Positions 29,520 to 39,035 of a stretch of 64,000 nt of DNA are shown one piece after another. Made by a program: the position numbers and the translations under genes. Position 1 is the stretch's first letter, and the number at the start of each line of letters is the position of its first letter. The stretch covers positions 96,864,561 through 96,928,560 of the forward strand of contig NC_092039.1 in NCBI RefSeq assembly GCF_003086295.3, read 5' to 3'. The notes beneath the pieces were generated by a model that saw only the letters and a program-made list of their open reading frames with translations, searched no databases and had not been told where the DNA came from. This DNA comes from Arachis hypogaea. Its lineage: Eukaryota; Streptophyta; Magnoliopsida; Fabales; Fabaceae.

Positions 29520-32500
29520 ATGGACATAAGTGCAATTGAACAGTCTAGAAGGACTCTGGGGTCATATGCTAACCCCATTACAGCTGCATATGGGAGTAGC
29601 ATCTGTACACCTCCCATCAAAGCAAGCAGCTTTGAGCTAAATCCTCAACTCATTATCATAGTGCAGCAAAATTGCTAGTATTCCGGTCTCCCACAAGAAG
29701 AGCCTACTGAGTTTCTGGCACAGTTCTTACAAATTGCTGACACAGTACATGATAAAGAGGTGGATCAGGATGTCTACAGACTATTACTGTTTCCATTTGC
29801 TGTAAAAGATCAAGCTAAAAGGTGGTTGAATAACCAACCTACAGCAAGCATAAAGACATGGAAACAGTTATCAGACAAATTCCTGAATCACTTTTACCCT
29901 CCCAAGAGGATGACACAGCTAAGGCTGGACATCCAAGGCTTTAAACAAGAGGATAATGAATCCATTTACAATGCCTGGGAGAGGTATAGAGGTATGCTAA
30001 GAAAATGCCCCTCTGAAATGTTTTCAGAGTGGGTACAATTAGACGTCTTCTACTATGGGCTTACAGAAAAAGCTCAGATGTCTTTAGACCACTCAGCTGG
30101 TGGATCTATACACATGAGGAAGACAATTGAAGAGGCTCAAGAGCTTATAGACACTGTTGCTAGAAATCAATATTTGTACTCTGGCAATGAGTTCTCTCCA
30201 AAAGAGGAAGCCATGGCAGTAGCCACTGATCCTAATCCTCAAGAACAGATGATTGAGCTTAGTCAACAATTGCTTCTGATGACAGAACAGTTAGCAGAAT
30301 TTAAAGAGATGCTCCATGAAACTAAAGTTGCTAACAAGGACATAGAACTGCAGTTGAATCAAGCAAAACAGCAGATATCTAAACAGATAACAGAAGAATG
30401 TCAAGCAGTTCAACTGAGGAGTGGGAAGACACTGAATAACACTGCTCAAAAGAGCAAAAAGCCAAATAAGGAACAAGTGACAGAGGATAACCAAACCACT
30501 GTTCAAAATCCCTCTGAGGACAGTAAGAGCCCAGAGAGGAACACTTTTGGCGTTCAAACGCCAGAAAAGGGGGGAAAGCTGGCGTTAAACGCCCATTCCC
30601 TGCCCAGTTCTGGCGTTCAAACGCCAGAAAAGGAGAAAATGTTGGCGTTAAACGCCCATTTTCCACCCATTCCTGGCGTTCAGACGCCAAGGGAGGATCA
30701 GACACCTGAGAGTGCTGACAGTAATCCCTCTAACAAGGCTTCTTCAACCATTTCTGTAAGGAATAAACCTGCAGCATTTAAGGTTAAAGAATATAAAGCC
30801 AAGATGCCTTATCCTCAAAAACTTCGCCAAGCGGAATAGGATAAGCAATTTGCCCGCTTTGCAGACTATCTAAGGACTCTTGAAATAAAGATTCCGTTTG
30901 CAGAGGCACTTGAGCAAATACCTTCTTATGCTAAGTTCATGAAAGAAATCTTAAGTCATAAGAAGGATTGGAGAGAAACTAAAAAAGTATTTCTCACTGA
31001 AGAATGCAGTGCAGTCATTCTGAAAAGCTTACCAGAAAAGCTTCAGGATCCAGGAAGCTTTATGATACCATGCACATTAGAAGGTGCTTGCACCAAGACG
31101 GCCCTATGTGATCTTGGAGCAAGCATCAATCTAATACCTGCATCCACTATCAGAAAGCTTGGGTTGACTGGAGAAGTCAAACCAACCCGGATATGCCTCC
31201 AACTTGCTGATGGCTCCATTAAATATCCATCAGGCATAATAGAGGATATGATTGTCAAGGTTGGGCCATTCGCCTTTCCAACTGACTTTGTGGTGCTGGA
31301 AATGGAGGAGCACAAGAGTGCAACTCTCATTCTAGGAAGACCTTTCCTAGCAACTGGACGAACTCTCATTGATGTGCAAAAAGGGGAAGTAACCCTGAAA
31401 GTCAATGAGGATGAGTTCAAGTTGAATGCTGTAAAAGCTATGCAGCACCCAGACACACCAAATGACTGCATGGGCGCTGACATTATTGACTCTCTGGTAG
31501 AAGAGATCAATATGACTGAAAGCCTAGAATCAGCGCTTGAGGACATCTTCAAGGATGCTCAACCTGATCAAGAAGAACTAGAGGAAACAAAGGAATTTTC
31601 AAAAATTCCTCAGGAGGAGGATAAGCCTCCCAAACCTGAACTCAAACCACTACCACCATCCTTGAAATATGCATTTCTGGGAGAGGGTGAAACTTTTCCA
31701 GTGATTATAAGCTCTGCTTTAAATCCACAGGAAGAGGAAGCACTGATTCAAGTGCTAAGGACACACAAGACAGCTCTTGGGTGGTCCATAAGTGACTTTA
31801 AGGGCATTAGCCCAGCTAGATGCATGCACAAGATCCTGTTGGAGGATAATGCCAAACCAGTGGTCCAACCACAAAGGAGGCTAAATCCAGCCATGAAGGA
31901 GGTGGTGCAGAAAGAGGTCACTAAATTACTGGAGGCTGGGATTATTTATCCTATTTCTGACAGCCCCTGGGTGAGCCTTGTCCAAGTTGTCCCCAAAAAG
32001 GGAGGCATGACAGTGGTTCATAATGAAAAAAATGAACTGGTTCCTACAAGAACAGTCACAGGGTGGCGTATTTGTATTGACTACAGAAGGCTCAATACAG
32101 CCACCAGAAAGGATTATTTTCCTTTACCATTCATAGACCAAATGCTAGAAAGACTAGCTGGTCATGATTATTACTGCTTTTTGGATGGCTATTCAGGTTA
32201 CAACCAAATTGCAGTAGATCCTCAGGACCAAGAGAAACCAGCATTTACTTGCCCTTCTGGCGTTTTTGCCTACAGGAGGATGCTTTTTGGTCTGTGTAAT
32301 GCTCCTGCAACCTTTCAGAGATGCATGTTATCCATCTTCTCTGATATGGTGGAAAAATTCCTGGAAGTCTTCATGGATGACTTCTCAGTATATGGAGACT
32401 CATTCAGCTCCTGTCTTAATCACCTAGCACTTGTCCTGAAAAGGTGCCAAGAGACTAACCTGGTTTTAAACTGGGAGAAATGTCACTTTATGGTGACTGA

Positions 32501-34526
32501 AGGAATTGTCCTTGGGCACAAAATTTCAAGCAGGGGAATAGAGGTGGATAAGGCAAAGGTAGAGGTAATTGAAAAATTACCACCACCTGCCAATGTTAAG
32601 GCAATCAGAAGCTTTCTGGGGCATGCAGGATTCTACAGAAGGTTTATAAAGGATTTTTCGAAAATTGCAAAACCTTTGAGTAACCTGCTAGCTGCTGACA
32701 CACCATTTGTGTTTGACACACAATGTCTGCAGGCATTTGAGACCCTGAAAGCTAAGCTGGTCACAGCACCAGTCATTTCTGCACCAGATTGGACATTGCC
32801 ATTTGAACTAATGTGTGATGCCAGTGACCATGCCATTGGTGCAGTGTTGGGACAGAGGCATAACAAGCTTCTGCACGTCATTTATTATGCCAGCCGTGTT
32901 CTAAATGACGCACAGAAGAATTACACAACCACAGAAAAAGAGTTACTTGCAGTGGTCTATGCCATTGACAAGTTTAGATCCTATCTAGTGGGGTCCAAAG
33001 TGGTTGTGTACACTGACCATGCTGCTCTTAAATACTTACTCACAAAGCAGGATTAAAAACCCAGGCTTATCAGATGGGTGTTGCTTCTGCAAGAGTTTGA
33101 TATAGAAATAAGAGACAGAAAAGGGACAGAGAACCAAGTAGCTGATCATTTGTCCCGAATAGAACCAGTAGCTTGGGCGTCACTCCCTTCTACTGAGATC
33201 TCTGAGACCTTCCCAGATGAGCAACTCTTTGCCATTCAGGAAGCTCCATAGTTTGCAGATATTGCAAATTATAAAGCTGTGAGGTTCATACCCCAGGAGT
33301 ACAGCAGAGTGCAAAGAAAGAAATTAATTTTAGATGCCAAGTACTACCTCTGGGATGAACCATATCTCTTTAAGAGATGTGCAGACGGAATGATCCGCAG
33401 ATGTGTACCCAGAGAAGAAGCACAAAGGATCCTATGGCACTGCCATGGATCACAGTATGGAGGACATTTTGGAAGTGAGCGAACAGCCACTAAAGTCCTC
33501 CAATGTGGCTTCTACTGGCCTACTCTCTATAAAGATGCCCGAGAGTTTGTGCGTAACTGTGACAGTTGCCAAAGAGCTGGTAACTTACCTCACGGATATG
33601 CCATGCCTCAACAAGGGATATTAGAGATAGAATTGTTTGATGTATGGGGAATTGACTTCATGGGTCCATTCCCACCATCATACTCAAACACTTACATTCT
33701 GGTGGCAGTGGACTATGTATCTAAGTGGGTAGAAGCAATTGCTACACCCACTAATGATACCAAGACCGTGCTGAAATTCCTCCAGAAACACATCTTCAGC
33801 AGATTTGGTGTTCCCAGAGTACTAATCAGTGACGGGGGCACTCATTTCTGCAATAGACAGCTATACTCTGCTATGGTTAGATATGGAATTAGCCACAAAG
33901 TGGCAACTCCGTATCATCCACAGACAAATGGGTAAGCTGAAGTCTCTAACAGAGAGCTAAAAAGAATCCTGGAACGGACTGTGATAGCCTGAAGAAAGGA
34001 TTGGGCAAAGAGCTTGGATGATGCTCTGTGGGCATACAGAACAGCATTCAAGACTCCTATAGGAACCTCTCCATACCAACTGGTGTATGGGAAGGCCTGT
34101 CATCTGCCCGTGGAACTGGAACATAAAGCCTACTGGGCAACCAGATTCCTAAACATGGATGCTCAGTTAGCTGGTGAAAAAAGATTGCTCCAGTTAAATG
34201 AGCTAGAAGAGTTCAGACTCAATGCCTTTGAAAATGCAAAAATTTATAAGGAAAAGGCAAATAAGTGGCATGACAAGAAGCTGTCATCCAGAGTCTTTGA
34301 GCCGGGACAAAAAGTCCTGCTCTTCAACTCTAGGCTCAGATTGTTTCCAGGAAAACTCAAATCCCGGTGGAGGGGTCCGTATGTGATTACAGGAGTGTCA
34401 CCATATGGATATGTTGAGCTTCAGGATATTGATTCTGACAGAAAGTTCATTGTTAATGGACAGAGAATCAAGCATTATCTTGAAGGCAATTTTGAGCAGG
34501 AATGCTCAAAACTGAGACTTGAGTGA
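29520..34526 (+). pseudogene. E4 gag-pol polyprotein, six in-frame stops
   Basis: One unbroken frame of 1,669 codons with stops at 29676, 30837, 33054, 33249, 33933 and 33990, and no frameshift. Gag domain with FPFAVKDQAKRWL (codons ~82-220). Palindrome-encoded repeats (~345-390). Protease DLGAS near codon 531. RT with FMDD at 951-954. RNase H with CDASDHAIGAVLG near 1100. Integrase zinc region (H and C residues, ~1305-1345), then core with GIDFMG and DGGTH. The stop at 33933 falls two codons before the catalytic Glu of the D,D(35)E triad. At several stops E5 or E6 shows the sense codon (Gln, Ser, Trp), so these are point changes in this copy. Autonomous type but inactive as read. Confidence 0.93.
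30549..30688 (+). repeat. Palindromes inside the gag coding region (E4)
   Basis: Five palindromes alternate between GGCGTTCAAACGCC (read G-V-Q-T-P) and GGCGTTAAACGCC (read A-L-N-A-H). The same motif as in the noncoding arrays is used in two different reading frames. Conserved in E6 at 61495-61634. Confidence 0.88.
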
Positions 34527-34568
34527 TTCTCAGCAAAGGTCCAGCTAAAGACAGTAAAGAAGCGCTTA

Positions 34569-34584
34569 CTGGGAGGCAACCCAG
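34569..34584 (+). other. Post-pol hairpin with AGGCAA loop (E4)
   Basis: CTGGG-AGGCAA-CCCAG, about 43 bases after the gag-pol stop. E5 has a G-U-pair version at 41269-41284 (CTGGG/CCTAG). Confidence 0.75.
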
Positions 34585-34689
34585 TCATTAGCAGGTTATA
34601 TGTTTTGTTTTTACAAAGGCAAGTATCAAAAATGAAGGAATTCACAGAGTTACAGAAGGATTCAGCGCAAAAAGTAGAGAAAAAGAGCT

Positions 34690-34960
34690 TACTGGCAAAA
34701 AAACGCCAGTAAGGGGCATTTTGGGCGTTTAACGCCAGTAAAGGTACCATTTTGGGCGTTAAACACCAGAATGGGCACCATTCTGGGCGTTTAACGCCAG
34801 GTGTGCAGCATCCTGGGCGTTTTAGAAAAACGCCCAGTGATAAAGGAATTCTGGCGTTTAACGCCAGCCAGGGCACCTGGCTGGGCATTAAACGCCCACA
34901 AGGGGCAACAAATGGGTGTTAAACGCCAGAATGGGTGCCATTCTGGGCGTTTAACGCCAG
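34690..34960 (+). repeat. Palindrome array with paired spacers (E4, post-pol)
   Basis: GGCGTTTAACGCC-type palindromes alternate with spacer hairpins CCAGAATGG-GCA-CCATTCTGG (34766-34786), CCAGCCAGG-GCA-CCTGGCTGG (34864-34884) and CCAGAATGG-GTG-CCATTCTGG (34926-34946). The middle stem positions differ in compensating pairs. Confidence 0.9.
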
Positions 34961-35372
34961 AAAGGTGGGGAACCAAGATTTTGATTTCCAATCAAATTTT
35001 CTTCAAATTTTCCTTTTCTTAACCATACTTTTCTACATAAATACATCTCAACCTTTCATCATTCACTTTCAAATCTTCAAAAATCTAAAATCACTCTTCA
35101 AATCTCTCAAATCAATCCCAAATCTTGTTCAAAAACTCACCCTTCTCTCAAATTCTTTCCATATCTTCTCAAATCTCCTTTCAAATTTTTCTTTTTTTTC
35201 GAAATCTCTCCTCTCCAATTTATAAATACACGTTCAGCCCCCTCATTGCCCCACACCATTCGAATTTGCTCCTCCTCTCTCTCTCTTCTTTCCTTTCTTT
35301 TGCTTGAGGACAAGCAAACCTCTAAGTTTGGTATGCTTTTCCGTGATCACTAAGCCAAGATTCATCAAGATC

Positions 35373-36485
35373 ATGGCTCCTAAGGGAAAACAAACCAATT
35401 TAAGAGGAAAGAAAGAGAATAATCCAAAGAATCTTTGGAATCAAGAGAAGTTCTTAACCAAAGAACATGAAGACCATTATCACAAAATAATGGGTCTGAG
35501 GTCAGTGATCCCGGAAGTTAAATTTGATCTGAAAGAAGATGAATATCCGGGGATCCAAGAGCAAATTCGAAACAGAGGATGGGAAGTTCTAACCAATCCT
35601 GAGATAAAGGTTGGAAGGAATATGGTTCAGGAATTCTACTCAAATCTGTGGCTAACAGATAAGCAGAGAATGACTGGAACTGCTTACCATACCTACAGAA
35701 CCATGGTCAGAGGGAAAGTTATGTACTTCCATCTGGACAAAATAAGAGAAATCTTCAAGTTGCCTCAACTGCAGGATGATCCTGAATCCTTTAATAGGAG
35801 AATGGTGAGAGCAGATAAAGGGTTGGATCAAGTTCTAGAGGACATATGCCACCCTGGAACTAAGTGGATAACCAATTCAAAGGGTGTCCCAAACCAACTC
35901 AAGAGGGGAGACCTCAAACCAATTGCAAGAGGTTGGCTAGACTTTATTGGGCGTTCCATACTGCCCACTAGCAACCGTTTTGAGGTCACCATCAAGAGAG
36001 CAGTGATGATTCATTGCATTATGCTTGGAAAAGAAGTGGAGGTTCATCATGTGATTGCTTGTGAGATCTACACAATTGCAAATAAGAATTCCACTGAAGC
36101 CAAATTGGCTTACCCAAGCTTGATCTCCTTGCTCTGTAAAGAGGCTGGGGTGAAGATGGGAGTAGATGAATTCATACCCATTGAACATCCAATCACCAAG
36201 AAGTCAATGGAAGGACAAATGCAAGATAACTCTATCAAAAGGAGGGCGCAGGAGTTCCTCCCTGAATTCCCTGAAATTGGCTACTGGGCCAGCCTAGAAG
36301 CATCTATCACCAAGTTGCAAGAGACTATGGAGCAACTTAAGGAAGAACAGCAGAATCAGAACTGCATGCTCTGCAAATTGCTGAAGGAACAAGAGAAGCA
36401 GGGGCGTGAACTCCAAGAGCTAAAACGCCAGAAATTCTCCCCTCAATTTGAGGGAGCATCCACTTCTCAAAATCAAGGTTGTTGA
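35373..36485 (+). CDS. Third-ORF protein of E4, intact
   Basis: 370 residues. I chose the ATG at 35373 (MAPKGKQT), matching the E5 copy and aligning with the E2/E3 starts; an in-frame ATG at 35304 would add 23 residues. Lys/Arg-rich N-terminus, IRNRGWEVLTNP near residue 72, GWLDFIGRSILPTSNR near 190, C-terminal Glu/Gln coiled coil. No signal peptide or membrane helix. It is preceded at about 35302-35335 by the motif GAGGACAAGCAAACC + TAAGTTTGGTATG. Roughly half identical to the E2/E3 proteins. It is open although gag-pol has six stops. Same putative plant transposon protein family; function unknown. Confidence 0.85.
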   Translation: MAPKGKQTNLRGKKENNPKNLWNQEKFLTKEHEDHYHKIMGLRSVIPEVKFDLKEDEYPGIQEQIRNRGWEVLTNPEIKVGRNMVQEFYSNLWLTDKQRMTGTAYHTYRTMVRGKVMYFHLDKIREIFKLPQLQDDPESFNRRMVRADKGLDQVLEDICHPGTKWITNSKGVPNQLKRGDLKPIARGWLDFIGRSILPTSNRFEVTIKRAVMIHCIMLGKEVEVHHVIACEIYTIANKNSTEAKLAYPSLISLLCKEAGVKMGVDEFIPIEHPITKKSMEGQMQDNSIKRRAQEFLPEFPEIGYWASLEASITKLQETMEQLKEEQQNQNCMLCKLLKEQEKQGRELQELKRQKFSPQFEGASTSQNQGC

Positions 36486-37432
36486 GTCCTAACTCTGTGA
36501 AAACCTCTATTATTAGGAGCCTAGTTTAAATTTTTGTTTTCTATTTTTTTTAGTCTCATCTTATATCTATCTTTGAGTCTTGTTCTTAATTCATAACTAA
36601 TAAAATTTAAAATTCATGTCTTAAAGCTATGAATGTCCTATGAATCCATCACCTCTCTTAAATGAAAAATGCTTTAATCACAAAAGAACAAGAAGTACAG
36701 GATTTCGAAATTTATCCTTGAAACTAGTTGAATTAGTTTGATGTGGTGACAATAATTTTTGTTTTCCGAATGAATGCTTGAACAGTGCATATGTCTCTTG
36801 AATTTGTTGTTTTGAGAATGTTAAAAATTATTGGCTCTTGAAAGAATGAGGAAAAAGAGAACTGTTATTGAGGATCTAAAAAAAATCATCTAATTGATTC
36901 TTGAAGCAAGAAAAAGTAGTGGATACAAAAAAAAAATTCAAAAAAAAAGAGAGAAGAAAGAAAGAGAAAGAAAAAGAAAGAAATAAATTTGTGATCCAAG
37001 GCAAAAAGAGTGTGCTTAAGAACCCTGGACACCTCTAATTGGGGACTCTAGCAAAGCTGGGTCACAATCTGAAAAGGTTCACCCAATTATGTGTCTGTGG
37101 CATGTATGTATCCGGTGGTAATACTGGAAAACAGAGTGCTTTGGGCCACAGCCAAGACTCATACACTAGCTATGTTCAAGAATCATTATACTTAACTAGG
37201 AGAATCAATAACACTATCTGAGTTCTGAGTTCCTATAGATGCTAATCATTCTGAACTTCAAAGGATAGAGTGAGATGCGAAAACTGTTCGGAGGCAAAAA
37301 GCTACTAGTCCCGCTCATCTAATTGGAGCTAAGTTTCCTTGATATTTTGGAGTCTATAGTATATTCTCTACTTTTTATCCTATTTTGATTTTCAGTTGCT
37401 TGGGGACAAGCAACAATTTAAGTTTGGTGTTG
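36486..37432 (+). other. E4 3' UTR and polypurine-like motif
   Basis: No gene. A purine-rich tract of about 80 bases (36903-36985) lies some 450 bases before the LTR. The bases directly before the LTR are not purine-only: GGGGACAAGCAACAATTTAA then GTTTGGTGTTG (37402-37432). An inverted LTR-start copy CCGCTCATC lies at 37311-37319. Confidence 0.7.
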
Positions 37433-38954
37433 TGATGAGCGGATAATTTATACGCTTTTTGGCATTATTTTTAGTATGTTTTTGGTATGATCTTGTTAGT
37501 TTTTAGTATATTTTAATTAGTTTTTAGTTAAAATTCACTTTTCTGGACTTTACTATGAGTTTGTGTATTTTTCTGTGATTTCAGGTATTTTCTGGCTGAA
37601 ATTGAGGGTCCTGAGCAAAAATCTGATTCAGAGACTGAAAAGGACTGCAGATGCTGTTGGATTCTGACCTCCCTGCACTCGAAGTGGATTTTCTGGAGCT
37701 ACAAAAGCCCAATTGGCGCGCTCTCAACGGCGTTGGAAAGTAGACATCCTGGGCTTTCCAGCAATGTATAATAGTCCATACTTTGCCCAAGATTTGATGG
37801 CCCAAACCGGCGTGGCAAATCAGCCTCAGAATTTCCAGCGTTTAACGCTGGAACTGGCATAAAACTTGGAGTTAAACGCCCAAACTGGCATAAAAGCTGG
37901 CGTTTAACTCCAGAAAAGGTCTCTACACGAAAATGCTTCATTGCTCAGCCCAAGCACACACTAAGTGGACCCAGAAGTGGATTTTTACGTCATTTACTCA
38001 TTTTTGTATACCCTAGGTTACTAGTTTACTATTAATAGGATCTTTTGACATTGTATCTGTACCTCATGACACTTTACACGTTTCTTTGTGTACTTTCCAC
38101 GGTATGAGTCTCTAAACCCCATGGTTGGGGGTGAGGAGCTCTGCTGTGTCTTGATGGATTAATGCAATTACTACTGTTTTTCATTCAATCATGCTTGCTT
38201 CCATTCCAAGATATTACTTGTTCTTAAACCGGATGAATGTGATGATCCGTGACAATCATCATCAATCTCAACTATGAATGTGTGCCTGACAACCACCTCC
38301 GTTCTACCTTAGATTAAGTAGATATCTCTTGGATTCTTTAATCGGAATCTTCGTGGTATAAGCTAGAACTGATGGCGGCATTCAAGAGAATCCGGAAGGT
38401 CTAAACCTTATCTGTGGTATTCTGAGTAGGATTCAATGATTGAATGACTGTGACGAGCTTCAAACTCTTGAAGGCAGGGCGTTAGTGACAGACTCAAAAG
38501 AATCACTGGATTCTATTCTGGCCTGATTGAGAACCGACAGATGGATAGCCGTGCCGTGACAGGGTGCGTTGAACATTTCCACTGAGAGGATGGGAGGTAG
38601 CCACTGACAACGGTGAAACCCTTGCATACAGCTTGCCATGGAAGGAGCCTTGCGTGCTTGAAGAAGAAGACAGTAGGAAAGCAGAGATTCAGAAGATGGA
38701 GCATCTCTAAAACCTCAACCTGTTCTCCATTACTGCAAAACAAGTACTTATTTCATGTTCTTTTGCTTTTCACAATCAATCCTGATAATTTCTGATATCC
38801 TGACTAAGATTTACAAGATAACCATAGCTTGCTTCAAGCCGACAATCTCCGTGGGATCGACCCTTACTCACGTAAGGTATTACTTGGACGACCCAGTGCA
38901 CTTGCTGGTTAGTTGTGCGGGGTTGCAAAAGTGTGATTGCAATTTCGTGCACCA
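37433..38954 (+). repeat. E4 3' LTR
   Basis: 1522 bp, near-identical to 27440-28960. The 13-bp inverted repeat GGAGTTAAACGCC/GGCGTTTAACTCC is intact here (37867-37913). Followed by the target duplication GTGAT. Confidence 0.92.
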
Positions 38955-39035
38955 GTGATGCTAGTGACCATGCCATTGGTGCAGTATTGGGACAAAGGCA
39001 TGATAAGCTTCTGCACATCATTTATTATGGCAGCC
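38955..39035 (+). pseudogene. E5 RNase H fragment between two insertions
   Basis: After the GTGAT duplication, 76 bases encode the start of RNase H (ASDHAIGAVLGQRHDKLLHI). The solo LTR is inserted after TATTATGGCAGCC. It continues the fragment that stopped at 27439. Confidence 0.87.

Larger units (their letters stand above)
27440..38954 (+). mobile_element. E4: full-length family E element (11.5 kb)
   Basis: The LTRs lie at 27440-28960 and 37433-38954. Target duplications GTGAT lie at 27435-27439 and 38955-38959. Internal order is primer site, 5' UTR, gag-pol (six stops), palindrome array, third ORF, 3' UTR and polypurine-like motif. Domain order protease-RT-RNase H-integrase is Ty3/gypsy, and the third ORF after pol resembles Athila. 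The LTRs differ at a small number of positions. Size and structure would fit the peanut FIDEL family as I remember it; not verified. Confidence 0.93.

Noticed and set aside
34475..34991. Antisense and sense frames with repeated WRLTP and LALNA peptides over the palindrome arrays
   Set aside because: Direct translation of GGCGTTTAACGCC repeats; only the copy inside gag (30549-30688) is in a supported ORF.
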